DNA from: Kocuria soli | GTDB taxonomy: Bacteria; Actinomycetota; Actinomycetes; Actinomycetales; Micrococcaceae | DNA: 64,000 nt | NCBI RefSeq assembly: GCF_003797835.1 | Contig: NZ_RKMF01000009.1 | Span: forward strand, 1 to 64,000 | Direction of reading: 5' to 3' | In this document: positions 18,043-27,285 of the stretch, in pieces | How the letters are laid out: every line of letters starts with the position of its first letter | Numbering within the stretch: position 1 is the first letter of the stretch | Notes under the pieces: generated by a model | The model's input: only the letters and a program-made list of their open reading frames with translations | What the model was told of the DNA's origin: nothing | Databases searched by the model: none | Made by a program: the position numbers and the translations under genes

Positions 18043-19722
18043 TCACTTGAGCACGGAGGCCTGTTCGAGTGCCCGTCCGACCTTGTCGTGGAGACTCAGC
18101 TCCTCCTCCACGGGGACCACCACGTTGTCGTTGGCGGCAACGGCGATCTGCTCCCGGAGTCGCTTGGACACCCGCTTCGCCCGCCAGGTTCCGCCCCACC
18201 GGGCGAAGATCGCACCGAGCAGGCCGATCACGATGCCGACGACCAGCCCCGTGACCACCAACAGTGTCGGCACGGGAATGTCGGTCCCCTCGACCGTCGG
18301 CGGTGCCGGGACCGGAACCTGCAGGTACTGCAACGCGAACAGCCCGGTGAGCCACAACAGACCGGCCACGGCCGTCAGCAGGGCCAGCCACTGCAGTACG
18401 TCCAGCGGGATCCACCACCAGGACTTGGAGCCGCGGCGCAGATCCGTGTGGGCCAGAGCCTGGTCCAGGGCGTCCGGCAGCGTGTCCTGCCGTGACCGGG
18501 CAGCCTCCCGGATCGAGCGTTCCCAGGCGGGAGAGGACCCCTCGGCCACCTCGTCGGCGAAGTGACGGACCGCGGTGTCGGCTGCCGCACGTTGCGCGGC
18601 CGACATCGGCGGCAGGGAACTACGGCGCAGTGAAGGGTCCCTGGCATCGTCGTCGAGGTCCTGGAGGTGCAGCCGCCGCAGGGGGTCCTTGCGGAAGCCG
18701 CTGACCCACCGCACAGGAAGCCACCCGGTCCGTTTGCCGGCGTTGAGCACGTAGGAGCGGCGGGCGGCCTGGGCGATGCCGTCGGCGTTGGCGGCGCGCA
18801 CCAGGCCCTCGGTGAGCCCGTCGCGGGCAAACGGCGTGACGCCCGTCGGCTGCCCGGTTCCGTGCGAGGTTCGCAACCGTTCGACGGACCCTTCGAGATC
18901 GGCCGACAGGCGCGCAGCGGCGGCCTCCTTGCCTTCGACCACCTCGGTGATCCGGGCCCGGACCGCTCCGATCCCGGCGCCGGTGGCGGCAGAGGTCGCG
19001 ATGGGCGCCGCGCGTCCGGAGGCCTCGAGTCCGTCCTCCTTGAGCAGCTGCCGCAGGGAACTCAACACCGACTGCACTTGTTCGGAGGAGAGCCGATCGG
19101 CCTGGTTCAGCACCACCAGCGTCACAGCGGCGTGCCGGGACAGCGGGGCGATGAAGTCGTCGTGGAGGACGGCATCCGCGTACTTCTGCGGGTCCACGAC
19201 CCACACGACGACGTCGACCATCCCCACCAGTCGTTCGGCGATGGCGCGGTGCTCCCGTGCCACGGAGTCGACGTCCGGGAGGTCGAGCAGCACCAGACCG
19301 GCCGGGACCTCCGTCCACAGCCCGGCCACCCCGGTGGACCACGGAGAGTCCTGGGAGTCGTCGAGCACGTAGCGCGATTCGATGCCCAGCCAGTCGAGCA
19401 GCGGGTCGGCCCCCTCCGGGCTGGCCAGGACGGCCAGCGGCGAGGTCGTGGTCGGGCGCCGGACGGCGGCCTGCGCCACCGGGCGGCCGACCACGGCGTT
19501 CATGAGCGAGGACTTGCCGGAACCGGTGGCCCCGAAGAAACCGACGACGGTGTGGTCGGCCGACAGCGAGCGTCGGGTCACGGCGCGCTGCAGGACGTCG
19601 TCGGCACCGTTGACGGCGTCGTCGTCCAGTCTGCCGCGTCCGGCGTCGACCGCGTCGCGCAATCCGACAAGTCGCTGATCGATGTTGAACGTCTGGGTCT
19701 TCTTACGGCCGAGCCGGATCAC
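18043..19722 (-). CDS. Dynamin-like membrane GTPase (downstream partner)
   Basis: The 559-residue protein has a P-loop GATGSGKSS at about residues 64-72, a G3-like DLPDVDS where the usual DxxG glycine is absent, and a G4-like NQAD motif near 205. Two C-terminal transmembrane segments lie near 430-460 and 480-505, followed by a basic tail. GTG 19722 overlaps the upstream GTPase stop as GTGA, so the pair is translationally coupled. Tandem GTPases of this kind resemble the Streptomyces DynA/DynB pair that stabilises FtsZ rings, and YfjP-type GTPases. That role is only suggested here. Confidence 0.75.
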   Translation of the reverse strand: MIRLGRKKTQTFNIDQRLVGLRDAVDAGRGRLDDDAVNGADDVLQRAVTRRSLSADHTVVGFFGATGSGKSSLMNAVVGRPVAQAAVRRPTTTSPLAVLASPEGADPLLDWLGIESRYVLDDSQDSPWSTGVAGLWTEVPAGLVLLDLPDVDSVAREHRAIAERLVGMVDVVVWVVDPQKYADAVLHDDFIAPLSRHAAVTLVVLNQADRLSSEQVQSVLSSLRQLLKEDGLEASGRAAPIATSAATGAGIGAVRARITEVVEGKEAAAARLSADLEGSVERLRTSHGTGQPTGVTPFARDGLTEGLVRAANADGIAQAARRSYVLNAGKRTGWLPVRWVSGFRKDPLRRLHLQDLDDDARDPSLRRSSLPPMSAAQRAAADTAVRHFADEVAEGSSPAWERSIREAARSRQDTLPDALDQALAHTDLRRGSKSWWWIPLDVLQWLALLTAVAGLLWLTGLFALQYLQVPVPAPPTVEGTDIPVPTLLVVTGLVVGIVIGLLGAIFARWGGTWRAKRVSKRLREQIAVAANDNVVVPVEEELSLHDKVGRALEQASVLK

Positions 19723-21725
19723 AGCTGGTCTCCCGTGGTCTTCACGCGGTTGGCGGCCTCGCGGACGACGCCGGAGGACGGATCGGTCAGGATCTCGAGG
19801 CGTTCCAGCCACGGGTCTTCGAGCGACTGCACGAATTCACGCAATCGCTTCTCCAGGCTACGGCGCGCCTTGTCCGCCATGCGTCGCACACCGTCCTCGC
19901 CGAAGACCGCCTCAAGCAGCTTGGTGCCCACCACACCCGATGCCCCAGCGATGCCGATCTCGGCACCCGTGAGCCCGGCGGACATGGAGAACACGGTGAC
20001 CATGAGGGCCACGGTCACCACGTTGAGGCCGAGGGACAGCACCCGGGCCTGGGTGCGTTTACCCGCACCCTCCTGCTGGATCAGTTCCATGACATCGCCC
20101 TGCCAGGCACGAATCACGGCCGCCGAGCGCTCTTGGGCATCATCGGGCAGCCGACCCAGGTCCTCGTCACCGAGCAACGAGCGTCCGGCCCGTTCGGAAC
20201 GCCAACGGCGCTGTGTGTTCTCCCCGGCCTTGGCCAACTCCTCGACGATGACCGCCTGCAGGCCCGTCTCGAGCGCCTGCTCGACCTGAACCTCCGGCGC
20301 CGGTTTGCCGCGCAGGGCCGCGCCGATCCGGTCACGCAATCGGCCGATCTGGGCCTCCAGGCCGCGGAAGAACTCCCCGGTCCCCACGAAGTCCTGCCAG
20401 CGGGCCAGCACCTCGTCGCGCAGCAAGGATCCGTCCTTGGTGGAGGCGATGATCTCCTGCAGGGCGCGCTCGTGTGCCTCCACGACGTCGGCGCGAAGCT
20501 GTCCGGCGACGGATTCCTGCTCGGCGACGTCGTCGGCGATGTCCACACCGCGGTCAGCCACCTGCCGCAGTGCACCGCCCACGGTGCGTCGGGCCACCTC
20601 GGCGCGGGCCGCCGAGTCCGCGGCCAGGTCCGCCAGCCAGGTGCGCAGCCGGTCCACGGTCCCGGTGGGCAGCATGCCCGCGGCGTTCAGCGGGGCCTCC
20701 GGAATGACGAACACCGGGGCCTCCCCGAGGCCGTGCTCCGTGAGCATCCGCTGGAGGTCGGGAAGGATCTCGTCGGCCACCCCGTCGGGAACACGGTCGA
20801 GCACGACGGCGACGGTGATGTCCCGTCGCCCGGCCTCGACCAGCAGTTCCCACGGAACGGCGTCGGCGTAGCGATTCGCGGTGGTGGTGAACAGCCACAG
20901 GTCGGCGGCCGCCAGGAGTTGGGCGGCCAGGCGGCGGTTTTCCTCGGAGACCGAGTCGATGTCGGGGGCGTCGAGCAGGGCGATGCCCCGGTCCATCCCC
21001 GAATCGGCCAGCAGCACCAGGCTGTGGGTGGGTTCCGCGGCGTTGGTGCGGGTGTCCCCTCCGGTGCTTTCCGGGCCTTCGCCCGACGACGCGCCACCGG
21101 CGCCCACGGACCCGGTCAGTTGGCCGCGCACACGGGCCAGGTGCGGGAGCACACGGGTGCCTTCGAAGGCGGCCCCGTCCAGCGGGTGATGGATGAGCAT
21201 GGGCTGCCGGGTGGTCGGACGGACCGCGCCGGCGCGGGTCACGGGACGACCCACCAATGCGTTGACCAGGGTGGACTTGCCCGCACCGGTGGAACCGCCC
21301 ACGACGGCCAGAAGCGGGGCATCCAAGGACTTCACACGAGGAAGGACGTAGTCCTCGACCTGCGCCAGGGTGCGTCGGACGACGTCTCGACCGGATTCGG
21401 CCCCAGACGTCTCCAACGGCAGGTGTGTTTGCCTGAGCAGGCCACGCAGATCGTCCACCGCAAGGGCGGTGGCCTCCGCGGCACCCAGGTGCGATCGCCC
21501 GAGCTCCCGGTCGGGCTGCTCTGCCTGCGTGGGGAGGTCGTCGCCGATCGGACGGGCGCCGTCGTCGGGACGTTCGGTCTGTGGAGTCTCGGAACTGGCC
21601 TCTTCGGATCTGCCCCAGGGCATGCCCGCAGGGGCCGAGGACGTCGGCGTGCTCTGGCCGTCCGCCGGACCGGACGATCGGTCGGCGTCGGACTCATGAT
21701 CGGATGTGCTCACAGGCTTCATCAT
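19719..21725 (-). CDS. Dynamin-like GTPase (upstream partner)
   Basis: The 668-residue protein begins with about 80 residues of acidic, Ser/Pro-rich, probably disordered sequence. A GTPase domain follows, with P-loop GGSTGAGKST near 143-152 and G3-like DAPDIDS near 287; the G4 position reads LDRVPDG instead of NKxD. A helical region follows, and paired hydrophobic segments near 560-610 (VLSLGLNVVTVALMVTVFSM) suggest membrane insertion. I chose ATG 21725, preceded by GGGGAGGG; ATG 21722 or GTG 21713 are alternatives. It overlaps the downstream GTPase by 4 bases. A membrane-remodelling or division role is inferred from family only. Confidence 0.72.
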   Translation of the reverse strand: MMKPVSTSDHESDADRSSGPADGQSTPTSSAPAGMPWGRSEEASSETPQTERPDDGARPIGDDLPTQAEQPDRELGRSHLGAAEATALAVDDLRGLLRQTHLPLETSGAESGRDVVRRTLAQVEDYVLPRVKSLDAPLLAVVGGSTGAGKSTLVNALVGRPVTRAGAVRPTTRQPMLIHHPLDGAAFEGTRVLPHLARVRGQLTGSVGAGGASSGEGPESTGGDTRTNAAEPTHSLVLLADSGMDRGIALLDAPDIDSVSEENRRLAAQLLAAADLWLFTTTANRYADAVPWELLVEAGRRDITVAVVLDRVPDGVADEILPDLQRMLTEHGLGEAPVFVIPEAPLNAAGMLPTGTVDRLRTWLADLAADSAARAEVARRTVGGALRQVADRGVDIADDVAEQESVAGQLRADVVEAHERALQEIIASTKDGSLLRDEVLARWQDFVGTGEFFRGLEAQIGRLRDRIGAALRGKPAPEVQVEQALETGLQAVIVEELAKAGENTQRRWRSERAGRSLLGDEDLGRLPDDAQERSAAVIRAWQGDVMELIQQEGAGKRTQARVLSLGLNVVTVALMVTVFSMSAGLTGAEIGIAGASGVVGTKLLEAVFGEDGVRRMADKARRSLEKRLREFVQSLEDPWLERLEILTDPSSGVVREAANRVKTTGDQL

Positions 21726-21876
21726 GCCCCATGCCCTCCCCGTGGGCCGGGAGATCGCCCGGCCGACATGGGCCGCCACGGTTCTGGAGTCAGGTCCCGT
21801 GGGAGGCCGCCGAACAGGGCCGGGAACGACCAATGCCCCGGAGCCCGTCATGGGCGTCCGAGGCATTCGGCAGGTG

Positions 21877-21949
21877 TGACCCCAACCGGATTCGAACCGG
21901 TGTTGCCGCCGTGAGAGGGCGGAGTACTTGGCCGCTATACGATGGGGCC
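21877..21949 (-). tRNA. tRNA-Glu (CTC)
   Basis: A 73-nt cloverleaf. The acceptor stem GGCCCCA pairs with TGGGGTC, the anticodon loop contains CTC, and the T-arm contains GGTTCGAATCC. The 3' CCA is not encoded. It differs from the copy at 22064 by one base in the D-loop (AAG instead of TAG). Confidence 0.97.
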
Positions 21950-22023
21950 GCGGCTGACCGGCGCAAGCCGGGCATGTGGTGGTTGAACCACCGGAACACG
22001 CGTTGCGGCGTGCTTTCAGCAGA

Positions 22024-22053
22024 ATTTCCCCACCGCTGATGCGGTGAGGAAAT
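22024..22053 (-). terminator. Hairpin after tRNA-Glu copy 2
   Basis: A 13-bp near-perfect stem ATTTCCTCACCGC/GCGGTGGGGAAAT with a 4-nt loop starts 11 bases after the tRNA-Glu at 22064 on the minus strand and is followed by TTCTG. It probably ends or processes the Gln-Glu tRNA transcript. Confidence 0.6.
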
Positions 22054-22063
22054 GTAAGCGGAG

Positions 22064-22136
22064 TGACCCCAACCGGATTCGAACCGGTGTTGCCGCCGTG
22101 AGAGGGCGGAGTACTAGGCCGCTATACGATGGGGCC
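22064..22136 (-). tRNA. tRNA-Glu (CTC), second copy
   Basis: A 73-nt cloverleaf, identical to the 21877 copy except for one D-loop base. The anticodon is CTC and no CCA is encoded. It sits one base after tRNA-Gln in the same direction, so the two are co-transcribed. Confidence 0.97.
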
Positions 22137-22137
22137 G

Positions 22138-22209
22138 CTGGGGTACCAGGACTCGAACCTAGAATGACGGTACCAGAAACCGTTGTGTTGCCAATTACAC
22201 CATACCCCA
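22138..22209 (-). tRNA. tRNA-Gln (CTG)
   Basis: A 72-nt cloverleaf with acceptor TGGGGTA/TACCCCA, discriminator G, anticodon loop TTCTGGT (anticodon CTG) and T-arm AGGTTCGAGTCCT. It leads the tRNA cluster and lies beside gltX, whose product charges tRNA-Glu and, in many actinobacteria, mischarges tRNA-Gln for GatCAB to amidate. Confidence 0.96.
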
Positions 22210-22264
22210 CTGCGCACGTCGTACCGGAGGTCGGAACCTCGCCGGCCGCGCGCAACGAGCTAAG

Positions 22265-22270
22265 ACTATA
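22265..22270 (-). promoter_or_regulatory. -10 element for the tRNA-Gln/Glu cluster
   Basis: TATAGT on the minus strand directly abuts the gltX terminator hairpin and lies 55 bases before the tRNA-Gln 5' end. Confidence 0.5.
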
Positions 22271-22317
22271 CCCGTCACTGCGGGGCCCGGCAAATCTCCG
22301 GGCCCCGCAGTGACGGG
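22271..22317 (-). terminator. gltX terminator with 20-bp perfect stem
   Basis: Two perfectly complementary 20-base arms (22271-22290 and 22298-22317) surround a 7-nt loop, beginning 7 bases after the gltX stop. The stem is almost pure GC and has no U tract. It separates gltX from the tRNA cluster. Confidence 0.8.
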
Positions 22318-22324
22318 CGGCTCG

Positions 22325-23968
22325 TCAGCCGATCATCCCGGCCAGGCGGTCGAGGCGCGCGAGCGTGGACTGCCGGCCCAGAATCTCCATGGACTCGAAC
22401 AGCGGCGGAGAGATCTGCTGTCCGGAGACCGCCACCCGGGCCGGGCCGAAGGCCAGGCGGGGCTTGATCTCCATCTCCTCCACCAGGACCTGACGCAATG
22501 CTGCCTGGATGGGCTCTGCCGTGAAGTCCTCGAGGTTCGCGAGTGCTCCGCGAGTGGCGGCCAACACTTCGCCTGCGTTGTCCTTGAGCTTGGACACGGC
22601 CTTGTCGTCGTACTCGAGGGACTCGTCGCTGACGAACAGGAAACGCAGCAACCCCACGGCATCTCCCAGCAGGTCCATGCGGGTGTGCACCAACGGCGCC
22701 GCCTGGTCCAGGATTTCGTTCTCCCGGGCAGTGAGTTCCTCGCCCAGCACGCCCCCGGCCTGCAGGTAGGGCACCAGGCGATCACGAAAGTCCTGCGGGT
22801 CCAGGCGACGGATGTGGTCACCGTTGATGGCCGTGGCCTTCTTGAGGTCGAAGCGCGCGGGATTGGCCAACACGTCGTGCACATCGAAGGCGGCCACGAA
22901 CTCGTCCTGGGTGAAGACGTCTTGATCGGCCGACAGGGACCAGCCGAGCAACGCCAGGTAGTTGAGCAGGCCCTCCGGGATGAAGCCCGCGTCCCGAAGA
23001 TTGAACAGGCTCGATTCGGGGTCGCGCTTGGAGAGCTTCTTGTTGCCCTCCCCCATGACGTACGGCAGGTGACCGAATTCGGGCACGCGCTCGGCGACGC
23101 CGATGGCCACCAGGGCACGGTACAGGGCGATCTGTCGGGGTGTGGAGGAGAGCAGGTCCTCGCCGCGCAGCACGTGGGTGATCCGCATGAGCGCGTCGTC
23201 CACGGGGTTGACCAGGGTGTACAGCGGCTTGCCGTTGGCTCGCACGACGACGAAGTCCGGCACGGAACCGGCGGCGAAGGTGATCTCCCCGCGGACCAGG
23301 TCGTTGAAGACGATGGCTTCGTCCGGCATGCGCAGGCGCAGCACGGGTTCACGGCCTTCGGCGCGGAACGCTGCGATCTGTTCTGCGGACAGCTCCCGGT
23401 CGAAGTTGTCGTAGCCCAGCTTGGGGTCGCGTCCGGCATCACGGTGGCGCTGTTCGACCTCTTCGGGGGTCGAGTAGGACTCGTAGATCGCCCCGGCGTC
23501 CTTGAGCTTGGCGATGACGTCCTGGTAGATCTCGCCACGCTGGGACTGGCGGTACGGTTCGTGCGGGCCACCGACCGTCACGCCCTCGTCCCACGTGATG
23601 CCCAGCCAACCCAGGCCGTCCAGGAGCTGTTCGAAGGACTCCTCGGAGTCGCGGGCGGCGTCGGTGTCCTCGATCCGGAACACGAGCTTGCCGCCGGTGT
23701 GGCGCGCGTAGGCCCAGTTGAACAGCGCGGTGCGGATGAGCCCCACGTGCGGCGTGCCGGTGGGCGACGGGCAGAAGCGCACACGCACGTCTGCCCCCGT
23801 GGCTTCTTCGGTACCCGCAGAAACCGCCGAAGCGGTCAGCGGCAGGTCTTTGGTCGACGCCGTGTCGACGGCGGCCGGCTCGGAGGCGGCCGACTCAGGG
23901 GCAGCCGCATCGGAGGTCAGGTCTGTGGCGGGATCGGTCTGGGGTGTCTCAGTCATGATGGTCGCCAT
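22325..23968 (-). CDS. gltX: Glutamyl-tRNA synthetase (class I)
   Basis: GltX charges tRNA-Glu. The 547-residue protein has the HIGH-type motif SPTGTPHVG near 68-76, and KKLSKRD (KMSKS) near 325. About the first 58 residues are an Ala/Ser/Thr/Asp-rich extension absent from most GltX proteins and probably disordered. A TAGAAT -10-like hexamer (23967-23972) overlaps the ATG at 23968. If it is the promoter, the true start is the in-frame ATG 23956 (MTETPQTD). The downstream neighbours on the same strand are the Gln and Glu tRNA genes. Confidence 0.95.
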   Translation of the reverse strand: MATIMTETPQTDPATDLTSDAAAPESAASEPAAVDTASTKDLPLTASAVSAGTEEATGADVRVRFCPSPTGTPHVGLIRTALFNWAYARHTGGKLVFRIEDTDAARDSEESFEQLLDGLGWLGITWDEGVTVGGPHEPYRQSQRGEIYQDVIAKLKDAGAIYESYSTPEEVEQRHRDAGRDPKLGYDNFDRELSAEQIAAFRAEGREPVLRLRMPDEAIVFNDLVRGEITFAAGSVPDFVVVRANGKPLYTLVNPVDDALMRITHVLRGEDLLSSTPRQIALYRALVAIGVAERVPEFGHLPYVMGEGNKKLSKRDPESSLFNLRDAGFIPEGLLNYLALLGWSLSADQDVFTQDEFVAAFDVHDVLANPARFDLKKATAINGDHIRRLDPQDFRDRLVPYLQAGGVLGEELTARENEILDQAAPLVHTRMDLLGDAVGLLRFLFVSDESLEYDDKAVSKLKDNAGEVLAATRGALANLEDFTAEPIQAALRQVLVEEMEIKPRLAFGPARVAVSGQQISPPLFESMEILGRQSTLARLDRLAGMIG

Positions 23969-24001
23969 TCTATTGGCAGCCGCCGATCCCCCGAGCGGAG
24001 C

Positions 24002-24778
24002 TCAGCGCCGCAGGACGGTTGCGAGCTTCCCGATGCCTTCGATCTCCACGTCCAGACGGTCACCTTCGTCGACAGTTCCCACCCCGGCCGGGGTGCCTGT
24101 GAGCAACACGTCCCCGGGCAGCAGCGTGAAGGCGCTGGAGACGTAGGAGATCAGATCGGCCACGCCGAACACCATCTGGGAGGTGTTCCCGTCCTGCTTG
24201 AGGTCGTCGTTGACGAACGAGCGCACCTGGAGCTCGGAGGTGTCCAGCTCGGTCTCGATCCAGGGCCCCAGCGGGCACGCGCCGTCGAAGCCCTTGGCCC
24301 GGGCCCACTGGCCGTCCGTGCGCTGGGCGTCCCGCGCCGTCAGATCGTTGGCGCAGGTGTAACCGAAGACCACCTCGTCGACCTTGTCGACCGGAACGTC
24401 CTTGCAGATTCGGCCGATGACGACCGCCAGTTCGGCTTCGTAGGACACTTCTTCGGTCCACGACGGCAGGGTCACGGGGTCACCGGGACCCGTGACCGAG
24501 GTGTTGGGCTTGAAGAACAGCAAGGGGCTGGTGGGCAGTTCGTTGCCCATCTCCTTGGCGTGGTCGGCGTAGTTGCGGCCCACGCAGACGATCTTCGACC
24601 GCGGGATCACGGGGGCCAGGAGACGGATGTCCTCGAGCGCCCACGAGGTCCCCTCGACCGGTTGGATGCCGTTGAAGAACGGGTCACCGGCCAGGGGCAC
24701 GACGCGCTCCTCGCCTTCCTCTCCCTGGACCAGGCCGTAGTGGATCTCGTCTTCTGCAGTGAAACGGGCGATACGCAT
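24002..24778 (-). CDS. Fumarylacetoacetate hydrolase (FAH) family protein
   Basis: The 258-residue enzyme has the FAH domain: NYADHAKEMG near 82, the metal-binding YEAELAVVIG near 118 (Glu-x-Glu), CANDLTARD near 145 and LTGTPAGVGTVDEGD near 230. Family members act on 2-oxo-4-enoates and oxaloacetate-type substrates, so the substrate cannot be read from sequence. It precedes gltX by 33 bases, the same order as in mycobacteria (recalled). A TAGCCT -10 lies 6 nt before the ATG, so it is probably leaderless. Confidence 0.88.
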   Translation of the reverse strand: MRIARFTAEDEIHYGLVQGEEGEERVVPLAGDPFFNGIQPVEGTSWALEDIRLLAPVIPRSKIVCVGRNYADHAKEMGNELPTSPLLFFKPNTSVTGPGDPVTLPSWTEEVSYEAELAVVIGRICKDVPVDKVDEVVFGYTCANDLTARDAQRTDGQWARAKGFDGACPLGPWIETELDTSELQVRSFVNDDLKQDGNTSQMVFGVADLISYVSSAFTLLPGDVLLTGTPAGVGTVDEGDRLDVEIEGIGKLATVLRR

Positions 24779-24784
24779 GGGTCC

Positions 24785-24790
24785 AGGCTA
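24785..24790 (-). promoter_or_regulatory. -10 element of FAH-family gene (leaderless)
   Basis: TAGCCT on the minus strand with exactly 6 nt to the ATG at 24778. Confidence 0.5.
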
Positions 24791-24822
24791 GTGAATCCGA
24801 CGGCGGGGGCGAACCAAGCCGG

Positions 24823-25977
24823 TCAGGCGAGGCGCGTGAGCCATCCGTGGCGGTCTTCGCCACGACCCGTCTGGATGTCCAGCAGCTCCTTGCGCAAGGA
24901 CATGGTGACCTCGCCCGGCTCTGCGTCCTCGGGTCCGATGGTCTCCTGTGCGCTGATCAGACGACCGACCGGGGAGATCACGGCGGCCGTTCCACACGCG
25001 AAGACCTCGGTCAGCTTCCCGGAGGCCACACCGTCGCGCCATTCCTCCAGGGTGAAGGCCCGCTCCTCGACCGTCATACCCCGGTCCTTGGCCAGCTGGA
25101 TGATGGAATCGCGGGTCACGCCCTCGAGGATCGTTCCCGTCAGTTCGGGGGTGACCAGGGTGCCGTCGTCGAACACGAAGAAGACGTTCATGCCGCCGAG
25201 TTCCTCGATGGCCTCGTCCCTGTCGGGGTCGGTGAAGATGACCTGCTGGCAGCCGTGGGCATCGCCCTCCATCTGCGCGATGAGGGACGCGGCGTAGTTG
25301 CCGCCGCACTTCGCGGCACCAGTGCCGCCACGGCCCGCCCGGGCCCAGTGCTCGGACAACCAGATGTCCACGGCCTTCGCCTCGCCGAAGTAGTTCCCGG
25401 CCGGGGAGGCGATCACGGAGTAGAGCACCTCGCGGGAGGGCCGCACGCCCAAGAACGTCTCGTTGGCGATCATGAAGGGCCGCAGGTAGAGCGACTGCCC
25501 TTCCCCGTCGGGCACCCAGTCACGATCCTGTTCGACCAGCGTGCGCAAGGAGTCCAGGAACAGGTCCTCGGGCAGAGCGGGCAACGCCATGCGTTCGGCC
25601 GAACGGTTGAGCCGGGCCGCGTTCTTCTCCGGGCGGAAGGTCCAAACCGAGCCGTCGTCGTGCCGGTAGGCCTTGAGACCTTCGAAGATCTCCTGACCGT
25701 AATGAAGGACGGCCGCAGCCGGGTCCAGGGCGAGCGGGCCGTACGGGACCAGGGTCGGCTGCTGCCACTGCCCGGTGCCCTGTTCGATGTTCCCCGTCCA
25801 CTGGATCTGGATCATGTGGTCGGTGAAGTACTGGCCGAAGCCCGGATTCGCCAGGATCGCGTCCCGACGTGCCGAAGTCGCCGGGGCGGGGTTCAGGGTC
25901 TTGACGAACTCCCGGGAATCGACCCCAGCGGTGCTGGTCGAGGGGGCTGTGGAAGACGGTTCGTGAGTCATGTGCAT
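24823..25977 (-). CDS. ilvE: Branched-chain amino acid aminotransferase
   Basis: IlvE performs the last, reversible step of Leu, Ile and Val synthesis. The 384-residue fold-type IV PLP enzyme has GQEIFEGLKAYRH near 95, YLRPFMIANE near 165, the PLP lysine in GAAKCGGNYAAS near 220 and EVFACGTAAVISPVG near 325. It lies 77 bases after leuB on the same strand, consistent with a leuB-ilvE operon. The first residues are Ser/Thr-rich; MTHEPSS at the third codon is an alternative start. Confidence 0.96.
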   Translation of the reverse strand: MHMTHEPSSTAPSTSTAGVDSREFVKTLNPAPATSARRDAILANPGFGQYFTDHMIQIQWTGNIEQGTGQWQQPTLVPYGPLALDPAAAVLHYGQEIFEGLKAYRHDDGSVWTFRPEKNAARLNRSAERMALPALPEDLFLDSLRTLVEQDRDWVPDGEGQSLYLRPFMIANETFLGVRPSREVLYSVIASPAGNYFGEAKAVDIWLSEHWARAGRGGTGAAKCGGNYAASLIAQMEGDAHGCQQVIFTDPDRDEAIEELGGMNVFFVFDDGTLVTPELTGTILEGVTRDSIIQLAKDRGMTVEERAFTLEEWRDGVASGKLTEVFACGTAAVISPVGRLISAQETIGPEDAEPGEVTMSLRKELLDIQTGRGEDRHGWLTRLA

Positions 25978-26054
25978 CGGGTCCTCGGGAAAAGTTCGGA
26001 GCTGCGCCCCGTCGGTTGTGCTGCGGCCGGCCGCTACGGCACGGCAGTGGCGGT

Positions 26055-27185
26055 TCAGGCCTGAAGCGCGGCGACGATCGCGTCGCCGATCTTGGCGGTG
26101 GACCTGGCCTGGACACCGTTGACCTCCAGGTCATGACGCACCGCGCCACGGATCTGCTCGGCCTGCTCGGGGTGACCGAGGTGCTCGAGCATCATGGCCC
26201 CGGCCAGGATGGTGGCCACGGGGTTGGCCTTCTGTTGCCCCGCAATGTCCGGGGCGGAGCCGTGCACCGGTTCGAACATGGACGGCGCCGTACGGTCCGC
26301 ATTGATGTTCCCACACGGTGCCAGGCCGATCCCGCCCGTGATGGCTCCGGCAAGGTCGGTGATGATGTCACCGAAAAGGTTGTCCGTGACCAGGACGTCG
26401 AACCGGGACGGGTCCGTGGTCATGAAGATCGTCACGGCGTCCACGTGCAGGTAGTCGACCGTGACGTCCGGGTACTCGGCCGCCATGGCATTGACGGTCC
26501 GCTGGTAGAGGTGCCCGGCATTGACCAGGACGTTGTGTTTGTGCACCAGGGTGAGCTTCTTGCGCTCGCGGGAGTTGGCCAGTTCGAAGGCGAACCGCAC
26601 CAGACGCCGCACCCCGTGGGCCGTGTTCAGCGAAACCTCGGTGGCGATCTCCTGGTCCGTGCCTTGGCGCAGCACCCCACCGTTACCCGCGTACGGCCCC
26701 TCGGTACCTTCGCGGACGACGACGAAGTCGACCTCCCCGGGATCGCGCAACGGCGAAACCGTGCCGGGAAACAGCTCGGAGGGTCGAAGGTTCACGTAGT
26801 GGTCGAGGCTGAAACGCAACTTGAGCAGGATGTCACGCTCGATCAGCCCCGAAGGGATCCGGGTGTCCCCGGGAGCGGCCCCCACCGCGCCGAACAGGAT
26901 GGCGTCCTGATCACGGATCTCCTCGAGAGTCTCCTCGGGCAGGGTCTGGCCCGTGGCCAGCCAGTGTTCGGCGCCGAGGGGGAAGGACTTCTTCTCGAGA
27001 GCGATACCCGCGGGCACACATGCCGCTTCCAAGACCTTCTCGGCCTCGGCCACGACCTCCGGTCCGATGCCGTCTCCGGGGATGACCGCGATCCGATGGG
27101 TCGTGGACACCCCTGCGCCTTCTGGCGACGTCCCGGCTGCGGGTTCCGAGGCTTCCGGGGGTGCGGGAGATGTGGGCTCGCTCAT
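26055..27185 (-). CDS. leuB: 3-isopropylmalate dehydrogenase
   Basis: LeuB oxidatively decarboxylates 3-isopropylmalate in leucine synthesis. The 376-residue protein shows [16 protein letters not shown] near 30, [14 protein letters not shown] near 255 and [13 protein letters not shown] near 300. The first 25 residues are Pro/Ala-rich and unconserved, so a GTG at codon 26 (STTHRIAV) is a serious alternative start. ATG 27185 has a TAAGGT -10-like hexamer 7 nt upstream. It heads a likely leuB-ilvE unit. Confidence 0.95.
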   Translation of the reverse strand: MSEPTSPAPPEASEPAAGTSPEGAGVSTTHRIAVIPGDGIGPEVVAEAEKVLEAACVPAGIALEKKSFPLGAEHWLATGQTLPEETLEEIRDQDAILFGAVGAAPGDTRIPSGLIERDILLKLRFSLDHYVNLRPSELFPGTVSPLRDPGEVDFVVVREGTEGPYAGNGGVLRQGTDQEIATEVSLNTAHGVRRLVRFAFELANSRERKKLTLVHKHNVLVNAGHLYQRTVNAMAAEYPDVTVDYLHVDAVTIFMTTDPSRFDVLVTDNLFGDIITDLAGAITGGIGLAPCGNINADRTAPSMFEPVHGSAPDIAGQQKANPVATILAGAMMLEHLGHPEQAEQIRGAVRHDLEVNGVQARSTAKIGDAIVAALQA

Positions 27186-27192
27186 GCTCACA

Positions 27193-27198
27193 ACCTTA
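27193..27198 (-). promoter_or_regulatory. -10 element of leuB (leaderless)
   Basis: TAAGGT on the minus strand, 7 nt before ATG 27185. Weak match to consensus. Confidence 0.35.
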
Positions 27199-27285
27199 GG
27201 ACCGCTCGTGACGGCTGTCCCACATGTCAAAAGATCATCTCACTATCTGGACCAGTCGGGAGCCAGGGACCTCGCCCCGGAATGC

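Noticed and set aside
22310-25297. Very long plus-strand open frame opposite gltX, the FAH gene and ilvE
   Set aside because: Typical third-codon GC antisense shadow; the minus-strand genes have conserved motifs and this frame has none.
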